DNA of 9,214 bases, taken from the NCBI GenBank assembly GCA_900555295.1, contig USKN01000062.1, forward strand, positions 1 through 9,214, written 5' to 3'. The notes under the pieces are model-generated. The model had not been told where the DNA came from. It searched no databases and worked only from the letters and a program-made list of their open reading frames with translations. Positions 1 through 6,695 of this stretch are shown here, one piece after another (the first letter of the stretch is position 1; each line of letters starts with the position of its first letter). The translations under genes and the position numbers were made by a program. Source of the stretch: an uncultured Eubacteriales bacterium (lineage in GTDB: Bacteria; Bacillota; Clostridia; UMGS1810).

Positions 1-32
1 CAAGACACGCAAAAAGCAAAAAAAATTATACA

Positions 33-67
33 AAAAAACGTTCATTATTTAATAATGAACGTTTTTT
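33..67. terminator. Bidirectional intrinsic terminator after the XRE/ImmA operon
   Basis: A perfect 11-bp stem (ACGTTCATTAT at 38-48 paired with ATAATGAACGT at 52-62) closes on a 3-nt loop. It is extended by A:T pairs to about 16 bp (33-37 with 63-67). A runs on the left and T runs on the right give a U tract in either direction. It lies directly after the stop codon of the minus-strand peptidase gene and would terminate that operon. Its symmetry suggests that it also serves a plus-strand gene ending left of the window. Confidence 0.85.
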
Positions 68-68
68 A

Positions 69-803
69 TTACTCGGGAAAACACACCATACACGGCTTAT
101 ACACACCGTCTTGAATTTCTTTTAACCCGGCTCGGCGTATATTGGTTTTATACTTTATAACTACGCAATTACGCTTATGATACTTTTTGCCGCCGGATGT
201 AACATAATATTCGCTTAAATTACCGCCGTTTTGCAAACCGTTACCGTCGGACGGCTGAAAATCTCGTACGTTATTAACCGAAACGGGTATAATACCTGCA
301 TTTACAAAGCCGGAAATCGTTGCACCTACCACAATTAATGTGGCAAATACGGCACAAATTTTAACGGCGGCGGATTTGTATTTTTTGTGCGCACCGTATG
401 AGCAGATATACAAAAAATGTGCAAATTCATTTGCCTCAAATTCGCATTTTACGGTTGAGTTTAAAACCGGGCTGTCTGCCGACAGATGATTTAAATATAT
501 ATGTCCTATTTCATGCAACAATACATATTTTTCGTCATCTTCATCAAGCCCGGAGCGCACAAAAACAAACCTGTTGTTTTTATCGATATATGTAAATGCA
601 TACATCTGTTTGCACAGGTTGTCTACTTGCAGCAGTTTAATCAAAGATGCGACCGCTTCGCTGTTTGCGAAGCGCCCGTATTCTATGATTTTAAACCCCA
701 GAGATTTAATTGTTCTCTTAATATCGCATAAATCATTGGCATTTATATGCGTTTTTTTTATAAACTGCCGTGCTTTATGCTTAATGTCTTTGATTTCGTA
801 CAT
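69..803 (-). CDS. ImmA/IrrE-family metallopeptidase with membrane segment and His/Cys C-terminal module
   Basis: This 244-residue protein has a zinc metallopeptidase core. HEIGH at residues 97-101 is the HExxH motif, and EFEANEFA at about 121-128 matches the family's second conserved block (ExEANxFA), which supplies the third metal ligand. ImmA-type proteases relieve repression by cleaving a partner XRE repressor (known for ICEBs1 ImmA/ImmR), and an XRE gene lies 6 bp upstream here. Residues about 148-173 form one hydrophobic membrane segment. After it, residues 199-244 carry H209, C213, C238 and C241 in an HxxxC...CxxC pattern, resembling the small metal-binding tails found on some nucleases and surface proteins. 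A soluble ImmA has neither the membrane segment nor this tail. The start at 803 has only a weak ribosome binding site, so translational coupling to the repressor gene is likely. Family assignment is firm; the substrate is inferred. Confidence 0.85.
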   Translation of the reverse strand: MYEIKDIKHKARQFIKKTHINANDLCDIKRTIKSLGFKIIEYGRFANSEAVASLIKLLQVDNLCKQMYAFTYIDKNNRFVFVRSGLDEDDEKYVLLHEIGHIYLNHLSADSPVLNSTVKCEFEANEFAHFLYICSYGAHKKYKSAAVKICAVFATLIVVGATISGFVNAGIIPVSVNNVRDFQPSDGNGLQNGGNLSEYYVTSGGKKYHKRNCVVIKYKTNIRRAGLKEIQDGVYKPCMVCFPE

Positions 804-809
804 ACTTAA

Positions 810-1259
810 TTATTTCTTTTTGTGCTTTTTGCTTTGTCCGTTATCGGCTACGCCCTCGTTTTCAATGTCAAATACCGCCTGCTCTATACTTGCCTGCATT
901 GAATCGTCATCAGACGAATACCCTCCGAATGCCGCAAGTTTCGGCTCACGTTTTTTGCAACGGCTGTGTTCAACTTCGATTATACCTTGAACAGTGTGTT
1001 TGCCGATTTTGTCAAGCTCGTTGTACTTTAATATTAATTCTCTTTCCTCGGGCAGCAATATGTTTTGCTGACAGGAATCAAGGTTAATATTAAGTGTTTG
1101 GCACATTTTTTTTACGGTATTAAATGCAACGCCCGATGTTCCTTTACTGAAAATTGTGGAAAGCGTTGATGTGGGAATACCGATTTCTTGAGCAAACTGT
1201 CTTGCACTTTTGTACTTCTTTTTAATTTCTGACTGAATTGTTCTTACTAATTCATCCAT
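810..1259 (-). CDS. XRE-family transcriptional repressor, ImmR-like
   Basis: This is a 149-residue DNA-binding protein. A helix-turn-helix of the lambda repressor/XRE type spans about residues 18-40 (SARQFAQEIGIPTSTLSTIF). It is followed by the segment YNELDKIGKHTVQGIIEVEH, common just after the DNA-binding domain in Firmicutes phage and ICE repressors. The C-terminal 45 residues are acidic and Ser-rich and end in a lysine cluster (KKHKKK). An in-frame GTG at 1268 would add three residues, but it lies inside the ribosome binding site: AAAGGAGTG sits 7-8 bases before the ATG at 1259, so ATG is the start. The gene precedes an ImmA-like protease in one operon, the arrangement of a protease-controlled repressor switch. 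Inverted repeats over its promoter suggest autoregulation. What else it represses is not visible in this window. Confidence 0.85.
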   Translation of the reverse strand: MDELVRTIQSEIKKKYKSARQFAQEIGIPTSTLSTIFSKGTSGVAFNTVKKMCQTLNINLDSCQQNILLPEERELILKYNELDKIGKHTVQGIIEVEHSRCKKREPKLAAFGGYSSDDDSMQASIEQAVFDIENEGVADNGQSKKHKKK

Positions 1260-1275
1260 TACAAACACTCCTTTC

Positions 1276-1312
1276 GGATTTAGGTATAAAAATCCTTATA
1301 ATAAAGATTATA
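1276..1312. promoter_or_regulatory. Candidate repressor operator overlapping the XRE promoter
   Basis: Two adjacent inverted repeats cover the -10 box and the start of the transcript. TATAAT (1297-1302) and ATTATA (1307-1312) flank a 4-bp centre and coincide with the -10 hexamer. GGATTT (1276-1281) and AAATCC (1290-1295) flank 8 bp. A 10-bp palindrome ACTTATAAGT also lies just upstream of the -35 box at 1344-1353. XRE repressors normally bind such dyads to control their own gene. Which dyad is the real site is not known. Confidence 0.4.
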
Positions 1313-1335
1313 TCCTAAAAGTCGCAAAATGTCAA
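1307..1335 (-). promoter_or_regulatory. Consensus SigA promoter of the XRE/ImmA operon
   Basis: Read on the minus strand, TTGACA (1335-1330) and TATAAT (1312-1307) are separated by exactly 17 bp. Both boxes match the consensus fully. Transcription should start near 1300, giving a leader of about 40 nt before the ATG at 1259. Confidence 0.85.
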
Positions 1336-1425
1336 TTTATATTACTTATAAGTTTGTTTCGTTAAAATTATTTGCTTTGTGTATCTTACATAAAAAATTC
1401 ATTTTACCAACTTAATTTTTGTTTA

Positions 1426-4017
1426 TTAATAAATTTCGTACAAAAGTTTTACCGCCTCCGCACGTGTAATCAGACCCAGCGGACGAATGGTATTATCCTC
1501 ATATCCGTTAATTGCAGAAAAGCTTAAAAGCGTCTTAAATGCCGGATTTGCGTAATCGGGTATATCTTTTGAATCGGTAAAATTAAGCTCATATTTATCC
1601 GCCGAAACACCCAAAATACGCGCAAATACCGTCACAGCTTCGGCACGTGTGATGTTTTGTGTGCTGTCAAAACGAATTTCGTCACCGTACGTTTTACCGT
1701 TCATTATTCCGAGCGAATACAAAGCATTAATTTTAGCCGCCGCCCAGGACGGAATTTTATCGCTGTCGGCAAAACCCGTATTTACATCTTTGTACTTTGT
1801 ATCGTCCGTTTTTAAATAATTTGCAGTCATAACCGCAAATTCGGCGCGCGTAACATTTTTTGACGGCTGAAAGGTAAATGTACCGTCGCCCATATCATAG
1901 CCGTTTACCGTTTTTTGGCCGTACATATACGCTATATATTCGCTTGCCCAATGGTCGTGGCTGTCGGCAAACATATCCGCTTTTTGCGGTGTACCTATTG
2001 TTTTATTAAACACCGCGGGGTGTGAAAGCGAATTTGTAAGTTTGATTTTTATTTTATGCATATTATCGTTTAAATTATCGCATTTAACGGTAATCACATT
2101 GCCGTCATATTCAAAATCGCACGGTGTACCGTCGGCATATGCAAAAATATTTTCTTTATTAACAGTTATACCGTCGGCATTTTTTAAAGTAAGCACAACC
2201 GCGCCGTCGGTTACGCTAAACTCACCGTCGGTATATTCGGCGCTTTTATCGCCCGAAACGGTTACGGGAATACTTACCGTTTTATTGCCGCCCGTTACGG
2301 TTATTCTGCCCGACGAGGAAATCTGCGAAGCCGTAAACACACCGTCGGATGTTATTTTTCCCGCTTCTTTTCCGCCGTCATTTTCAACCGCCCAGGTAAA
2401 AGCCCCGCTGTCGGATATAAGCGTTTTGTTGCCCACGGACGCAAGCGCCGTTAAATTAACGCTTTTCCCCGCGCCTATATTAAGCCCCGTAATATTTTTA
2501 TTGCCGTTATATATTTTTATACTGTCGGGATTTGAAAATACATTTACGGTTGTACTGCCCTCAATATTATCGGATTTTGCATTTATTGTTATACTGCCGC
2601 TCCCGGCAAGCTTTATATTTCCGTCGCTCAATACAGTTGCGCCGCCGTCTGCCGAATATGTTACCGCTCCGTTATAATTTACCGCGTGATCTGCCGTATC
2701 GGTTGCAAGCGTGGTGAATTTTTGGGTTGTTCCCGTAAGATAATTGCCGCCGTACGGGTAAATATGGAGTTTTGCCGCCTCACCCGTAGGCTCACGCATA
2801 TTACACAGTGCAAAAAATGTGGTAACCTTACGCGGTTTACCGTCGGACGGTTTATTTAAAAGCTCGGGTTCGGTTTTGCCGGGGTACAGACCGCATATAC
2901 TTGTGGAGCCTCCGCCGTCAAAGTTAAGCGCGTCGGTACAGCCAAGCTCTTTTAATCGGTTTGCAAGCGTTTTAAGGCGAACGCCGTAACTGTAGCCGCT
3001 CTGTCTGCCGTCTATTGTATAAAAAACAATATTTCCGTCACCCGTTATACCCACGGCACTTCTGGGTGCCGCCGCTTCGTCTATATCCTGCACAGTACCG
3101 TCTTTTAAAAGTCTGCCGCCTATACTGCCCTGTACCGATACGCACTCCGCCCAGCGGTTATCTCCCGTTGCGTTATTTTGAATTGTAACCTCTGCGCCCT
3201 CGGTAAAATTCCAAAAGCGGTCAAGAATTTGCGCCGACGCAGTATTATCAGCCGAAAGCACAATTTTGCCTTTTTCGATAGGAATTGCGCCGTCGCTTTC
3301 GTACACTTTTTCTATTGTCCCCGTAACTTTTGAGCCTATTTTTAAATCGCCCGTAACGTTACCTATAACAACATTTACACCCGGTGACGAGGCACGCGTT
3401 GTATCGCTGAATTTATCGGTATACATATAAAGCGCATAAGGCTGACGGTATTTATTAATATTTTCCACAGGCACAACCGCGCCGTTTACTTCAATTGTTG
3501 TTTCAATCCACAGCGAATTTATAAATGCCGTACCGTCGGGCATAATGCCTATTGCGTCCTGTGTTGACGAGTCTTTTGTTATAATAATGCCGTCGGATAT
3601 TTGATGTCCCATAGGCACACCCGTCTGAAACGAAAAAAAGTCGCTGTTCATAAGCATAAGCGGATAATATCCTTGCATTTTTGCAATCGATACCATTTGG
3701 TTTATATCGGTTTTTCCGTACAAATATGCGTCGTTTATAATTTTGGGTACAACGTTTTGGTTGGGTTTGTACACATAATAATTTTCGGTTTGAAGTCCCA
3801 CTCCGTTTTGGTCGCTCAAAAAGCTGTTTTGAACATAGGTTGTACCCTCCGCGGTTTCAATTGAAATACCCGTTATTTGCTCACTGCCCAAAATAGACGC
3901 GAGCGCACCCGAAAAGGTTACCGACACAGCAAGCGCAAGTGCGGTAATTTTTTTGGTTTTTCGCAGACGTTTTGTTTTAATTTTGTTTACTATTGTATTT
4001 ATGTTATATTTAATCAT
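1426..4017 (-). CDS. Secreted phosphodiester glycosidase (NAGPA/DUF2233 family) with Ig-like region and three SLH domains
   Basis: This is an 863-residue surface protein. A basic N-terminus followed by a hydrophobic stretch (about residues 24-44) is a Sec signal peptide or membrane anchor. The catalytic domain, about residues 115-405, has the NAGPA hallmarks: SVQGSIGG at 294-301, PRSAVGI at 318-324, DGRQS at 336-340 and NFDGGGST at 365-372. This family includes the human uncovering enzyme, which removes GlcNAc from a phosphodiester, and bacterial members thought to act on cell-wall or capsular polysaccharides. Residues about 415-590 look like beta-rich Ig-like (Big) repeats. Three SLH domains (about 682-735, 742-802, 813-863; TRAE in each) would tether the protein to pyruvylated wall polymer. 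AAAGAGGT lies 7 bases before the ATG at 4017. No clear terminator follows. The natural substrate is unknown. Confidence 0.85.
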   Translation of the reverse strand: MIKYNINTIVNKIKTKRLRKTKKITALALAVSVTFSGALASILGSEQITGISIETAEGTTYVQNSFLSDQNGVGLQTENYYVYKPNQNVVPKIINDAYLYGKTDINQMVSIAKMQGYYPLMLMNSDFFSFQTGVPMGHQISDGIIITKDSSTQDAIGIMPDGTAFINSLWIETTIEVNGAVVPVENINKYRQPYALYMYTDKFSDTTRASSPGVNVVIGNVTGDLKIGSKVTGTIEKVYESDGAIPIEKGKIVLSADNTASAQILDRFWNFTEGAEVTIQNNATGDNRWAECVSVQGSIGGRLLKDGTVQDIDEAAAPRSAVGITGDGNIVFYTIDGRQSGYSYGVRLKTLANRLKELGCTDALNFDGGGSTSICGLYPGKTEPELLNKPSDGKPRKVTTFFALCNMREPTGEAAKLHIYPYGGNYLTGTTQKFTTLATDTADHAVNYNGAVTYSADGGATVLSDGNIKLAGSGSITINAKSDNIEGSTTVNVFSNPDSIKIYNGNKNITGLNIGAGKSVNLTALASVGNKTLISDSGAFTWAVENDGGKEAGKITSDGVFTASQISSSGRITVTGGNKTVSIPVTVSGDKSAEYTDGEFSVTDGAVVLTLKNADGITVNKENIFAYADGTPCDFEYDGNVITVKCDNLNDNMHKIKIKLTNSLSHPAVFNKTIGTPQKADMFADSHDHWASEYIAYMYGQKTVNGYDMGDGTFTFQPSKNVTRAEFAVMTANYLKTDDTKYKDVNTGFADSDKIPSWAAAKINALYSLGIMNGKTYGDEIRFDSTQNITRAEAVTVFARILGVSADKYELNFTDSKDIPDYANPAFKTLLSFSAINGYEDNTIRPLGLITRAEAVKLLYEIY

Positions 4018-4057
4018 TATTAATACCTCTTTAATATATATATTGCAACCAATACTA

Positions 4058-4086
4058 ATTATATCAAAATTTAAATGTCATTGCAA
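4058..4086 (-). promoter_or_regulatory. Extended -10 promoter of the phosphodiester glycosidase gene
   Basis: On the minus strand TTGCAA (4086-4081) and TATAAT (4063-4058) are 17 bp apart. TGA directly before TATAAT makes an extended -10 element. The predicted start, near 4051, is about 35 bases before the ATG at 4017. Confidence 0.75.
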
Positions 4087-4171
4087 TTTTTTTAATATTA
4101 AGTTTTTGTTAACAATGAATTAAAATTTAGGCATATTATCAACACTTTTTTATTTTACACAAAAAAAGTAG

Positions 4172-4200
4172 GCGAAATCATTTTTTAAAAAATGTATAAT
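4172..4200 (+). promoter_or_regulatory. Candidate promoter of the capsid module, with a 16-bp palindrome in its spacer
   Basis: TATAAT at 4195-4200 is a perfect -10 box. The -35 position (4172-4177, GCGAAA) is poor and matches only three of six bases. The spacer contains the perfect palindrome CATTTTTTAAAAAATG (4179-4194). A weak -35 with a dyad in the spacer would fit a regulated promoter, but the palindrome is simple AT-rich sequence and may be chance. The predicted start near 4207 coincides with the beginning of the structured leader. Confidence 0.45.
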
Positions 4201-4207
4201 TAAATTA

Positions 4208-4319
4208 CGGCGGTAAGAAAAAATAAAGAAAAAACAAAAACCGCCGCAAGTGACACGCGGGAAAGACTGCAGAAGTCGGCTTGGCACTTCGGAAAAGACG
4301 AAAGGAGATTTTTTAAGAA
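4208..4319 (+). promoter_or_regulatory. Structured 5' leader upstream of the scaffold gene
   Basis: These 112 bases between the presumed transcription start and the scaffold ATG are GC-richer than the surrounding spacer and contain several possible stems. CGGCGGT (4208-4214) pairs with ACCGCCG (4240-4246) across an A-rich 25-nt loop. AAGTG (4248-4252) can pair with CACTT (4285-4289), enclosing GACT (4265-4268) with AGTC (4274-4277). Alternatively GAAGT (4272-4276) pairs with ACTTC (4286-4290). A Shine-Dalgarno AAAGGAG follows at 4301-4307. No protein-coding frame is apparent. It may be a cis-regulatory RNA of the phage operon or a remnant of the original phage sequence; no known riboswitch class was recognised. 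Confidence 0.4.
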
Positions 4320-5252
4320 ATGATTAACAAAAAAACAGGCAGAACAAAAAAGGACGAAATATTTGAAGCCGAAAAAAACGGCGAAAAAATTTTGGACAAA
4401 GTACAGACAGCCGCCGAGTCTGAAAACATATCGGAGGACGGCGAAACCGAAAATGCGGGTGCGGCATACGCACAGGACGAAAATGAAATAATCAATGACA
4501 ATACGTCCGATATTGAAAATTCGGAAAACGGCAAATCCGATAACAAAACCGCTCGTTTTGATGAGCTTATTAAAGGCGAATTTAAAGGCGAGTACGAAAA
4601 AAAGATTAAAGAAAATCTTTCAAGACGTTTTAAAGAAACCGACTCTTTAAAGCGCCGTTTGGGTGAAGCGGAGAAAATTGCACAGCTTCTTGCCGATAAG
4701 TACGGTCTTACAAATACCGATATCGACGAAATTAAAAAAGCCGTAGATGCCGACGACGGCTACATAAAGCAGGAAGCAGAAAAAAGAGGAATGAGCGTTG
4801 AAGACTTAAAGTATATGAAAAAACTCGAAAGCGAAAACGCACGTTTAAAAAGGGCAAGTTTTGAAAATGAGCGAAATACTCAAATAAAAAACAAAATGCG
4901 CGCGCTTTACACCGAAAGTGAGCAAACCGCAAAGGAATATCCCGATTTTGACCTTAACAGAGAATCGGAAAACCCCAAATTTGTGGCATTGCTTAAAAGC
5001 GGTGTTGACGTTAAAACAGCGTATGAAGTTGTACATCACAACGATATTATGTCAAAACTTGTAAACGATACGGCACGTGAAACACAAAGACGTACCGCAG
5101 AGTCTATGCGTTCGGTTAAATCGCGTCCCGTTGAAAACGGCTCAAACGATTTAAGCGCCGCAATTTTAAAAAGCGATGTATCAAAGCTTACACCCGAGCA
5201 AAGAGCGGAAATTGCAAAAAGAGTTGCACGCGGAGAAAGCATTACATTTTAA
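4320..5252 (+). CDS. Phage capsid scaffolding-like protein
   Basis: The 310-residue product is very hydrophilic and predicted to be mostly helical. Residues 1-75 are acidic, Asn/Glu-rich and low in complexity. About residues 85-195 are coiled-coil-like and rich in Lys, Glu and Arg. The C-terminus is basic and helical (RETQRRTAESMRSVKSRP, then LTPEQRAEIAKRVARGESITF). An acidic front, central coiled coil and basic C-terminal capsid-binding helix are typical of tailed-phage scaffolding proteins, including the GP20/DUF4355-type minor head proteins of Firmicutes phages. Its position immediately before the major capsid gene is the usual place for the scaffold. AAAGGAG at 4301-4307 precedes the ATG with a rather long 12-base gap. 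No protease signature is visible. The role rests on composition and position rather than on a diagnostic motif. Confidence 0.65.
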   Translation: MINKKTGRTKKDEIFEAEKNGEKILDKVQTAAESENISEDGETENAGAAYAQDENEIINDNTSDIENSENGKSDNKTARFDELIKGEFKGEYEKKIKENLSRRFKETDSLKRRLGEAEKIAQLLADKYGLTNTDIDEIKKAVDADDGYIKQEAEKRGMSVEDLKYMKKLESENARLKRASFENERNTQIKNKMRALYTESEQTAKEYPDFDLNRESENPKFVALLKSGVDVKTAYEVVHHNDIMSKLVNDTARETQRRTAESMRSVKSRPVENGSNDLSAAILKSDVSKLTPEQRAEIAKRVARGESITF

Positions 5253-5262
5253 AAAAAGGGAG

Positions 5263-5325
5263 AAAGGAGAAGTATAATACAATTATCTTTAGAATTATGA
5301 TAATTATATTATACGGAATACTTAA
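5263..5325 (+). promoter_or_regulatory. Ribosome binding site separated from the capsid start codon by a long hairpin
   Basis: The only strong Shine-Dalgarno before the capsid gene, AAAGGAG (5263-5269), lies 56 bases from the ATG at 5326. The space is almost filled by a hairpin with 16-nt arms: GTATAATACAATTATC (5272-5287) pairs with GATAATTATATTATAC (5299-5314) with one C/A mismatch and an 11-nt loop. If folded, the stem leaves 13 unpaired bases between Shine-Dalgarno and ATG, close to workable spacing. A weak GGAA at 5315-5318, 7 bases before the ATG, is the alternative site. Similar hairpin-bridged initiation is known for T4 gene 38. There is no U tract, so the hairpin is not a terminator. 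Confidence 0.7.
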
Positions 5326-6327
5326 ATGATTAAATTAAATTTACAAATGTTCGGTGACGGTGACACAGGCGCATCAACCCCCACGGTTTCAACACCTACG
5401 GTAAATACAACGGGTACATCAACATTATCGGCAGAAATGCAAACATATTACAGCGATTATCTTATAGATAATGCCGTACCCAATCTTGTACACGACCAAT
5501 TCGGACAAAAACACGCAATACCTGCCGGAAGCGGTAAAACAATAAGCTTTAGAAAGTTTGTACCGTTTTCAAAAGCCACAACAGCACTTACAGAGGGCGT
5601 AACACCCGACGGCGGTTCACTTTCGGTTACAAAACTCGAATCAACCGTTTCACAGTACGGCTATTACGTAACACTTTCCGACGTACTTATGCTTACGGCA
5701 ATCGATAACACACTTCTTGAAACAACCGTACTTTTGGGTAATCAGGCAGGCGCAACACTCGATACCGTTACAAGAGAAGTATTAAACGGCGGTACAAACG
5801 TTATGTTTGCCGGCGGTGTATCGGCAAGAGCGTCGCTTGCATCAACAAACAAACTTAAAGTTGAGGATATTTTTAAAGCCGCAAGATTTTTAAAAACTCA
5901 AAACGCACCCAAAATCAACGGCAGCTATGTTGCCATTATTCACCCCGACGTTGCATACGACCTTATGCGTGATAGTGAGTGGATTGATGCGCACAAATAC
6001 TCGGCAACAACAGAGCTGTTTGAGGGCGAAATAGGTAAAATTGCAGGCGTAAGATTTGTTGAAACAACCGAAGCAAAAATATTTACAGGCACAAATATAA
6101 GCGTATATTCAACACTTGTACTCGGTGCCAACGCATACGGCGTAACCGAAGTTACGGGCGGCGGACTTAAAACAATTGTAAAACAGTTAGGCTCGGGCGG
6201 TACGGGCGACCCACTCGACCAAAGAGCCACAGCGGGCTGGAAAGCGGTTAAAACTGCCGAAAGACTTGTTGAAAACTATATGGTTAGAATTGAAAGTGCG
6301 TCAAGCTTTAATTCATCCGTAAACTGA
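5326..6327 (+). CDS. N4-gp56 family major capsid protein
   Basis: This 333-residue protein has the features of the N4-gp56 family of HK97-fold major capsid proteins, the main shell subunit of tailed phages. The N-terminus has the NLQMFG motif (5-10) common in Firmicutes capsid proteins, followed by a Thr/Ser-rich arm (14-36). Then come IPAGSGKTISFRKF (65-78), LTEGVTPDG (89-97), YGYYVTLSDV (111-120), the HPDVAYDLMRD segment (207-217) and the family signature GDPLDQRATAGWKA (294-307). The length is in the usual range and no frameshift is present, so the gene appears intact and under selection. It is preceded by a scaffold-like gene and followed by a small head-associated gene. Its translation start is set behind a long hairpin, and an 8-bp GC hairpin follows the stop. 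Assignment is strong. Confidence 0.93.
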   Translation: MIKLNLQMFGDGDTGASTPTVSTPTVNTTGTSTLSAEMQTYYSDYLIDNAVPNLVHDQFGQKHAIPAGSGKTISFRKFVPFSKATTALTEGVTPDGGSLSVTKLESTVSQYGYYVTLSDVLMLTAIDNTLLETTVLLGNQAGATLDTVTREVLNGGTNVMFAGGVSARASLASTNKLKVEDIFKAARFLKTQNAPKINGSYVAIIHPDVAYDLMRDSEWIDAHKYSATTELFEGEIGKIAGVRFVETTEAKIFTGTNISVYSTLVLGANAYGVTEVTGGGLKTIVKQLGSGGTGDPLDQRATAGWKAVKTAERLVENYMVRIESASSFNSSVN

Positions 6328-6339
6328 TTATAAAATAAC

Positions 6340-6374
6340 GGGCGGAGTAATAAGCTTTAAAATATGCTCCGCCC
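6340..6374 (+). promoter_or_regulatory. GC-rich hairpin between the capsid gene and the next gene
   Basis: GGGCGGAG (6340-6347) and CTCCGCCC (6367-6374) form a perfect 8-bp stem with a 19-nt loop, 12 bases after the capsid stop. An A-rich stretch follows rather than a U tract, so it is a poor terminator. It could stabilise the 3' end of a processed capsid message or lower downstream expression. The next gene's ribosome binding site lies outside the stem. Confidence 0.5.
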
Positions 6375-6401
6375 CAAAATAAAGAAAAGGAGTAAATTAT
6401 T

Positions 6402-6677
6402 ATGGCAAAAACAGCTGAAAACAAAACACAAAAAAGTGAGCAGGAATATTATAACGAGCTTGTTACGGTAAAACTTTTTAAAGACAATTCGCGTTACAGG
6501 GACGATGTATTTGTGGCAGTAAACGGTGTGGGTATGATAGTACCGCGCGGTATTGAGGTACAAATTCCGCGTAAATATGCCGAGGCACTTAAATGCAGCG
6601 AAATCCAGGACGGATTTGCCGTTGAGTATCAAACAAAGCTCCAGGAGCAGTCAAAAGCGGCAGAGGGCGACCTTTAA
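6402..6677 (+). CDS. Small phage head-associated protein, unknown function
   Basis: This is a 91-residue soluble protein without membrane segments. The first 15 residues are Lys/Glu/Gln-rich and probably flexible. The middle (about 20-65) reads as a compact beta-rich fold, with the stretches VTVKLFKDN (21-29), VFVAVNGVGMIVPRGIEVQIP (about 36-56) and KYAEALKCS. Short proteins with a similar V-V-NG-x-x-IPRG-x-x-V-x-VP pattern occur directly after major capsid genes in Firmicutes prophages and are generally annotated as hypothetical. A structural or head-completion role is inferred from that position. AAAAGGAG lies 9 bases before the ATG, a good ribosome binding site. The TerS-like gene starts 18 bases downstream in the same operon. 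Confidence 0.75.
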   Translation: MAKTAENKTQKSEQEYYNELVTVKLFKDNSRYRDDVFVAVNGVGMIVPRGIEVQIPRKYAEALKCSEIQDGFAVEYQTKLQEQSKAAEGDL

Positions 6678-6695
6678 AAAAGCGGGTGCCAAAAT

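Noticed and set aside
574..990. A 138-codon plus-strand frame across the ImmA/XRE junction
   Set aside because: It overlaps two well-supported minus-strand genes, has no ribosome binding site and shows no recognisable domain.
1260..1268. An upstream GTG start adding three residues to the XRE protein
   Set aside because: The GTG is part of the Shine-Dalgarno AAAGGAGTG, which is correctly spaced for the ATG at 1259.
2042..2677. A 211-codon open frame on the plus strand
   Set aside because: It lies wholly within the phosphodiester glycosidase gene on the other strand, which has clear domains. The frame is a composition shadow without a ribosome binding site.
5273..5278. TATAAT inside the hairpin before the capsid gene as a promoter
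   Set aside because: The -35 position 17 bp upstream is part of an A run with no resemblance to TTGACA. The hexamer is explained by the hairpin arm.
5940..6230. A 96-codon minus-strand frame inside the capsid gene
   Set aside because: It is antisense to the strongly supported N4-gp56 capsid coding sequence, with no start signal of its own.
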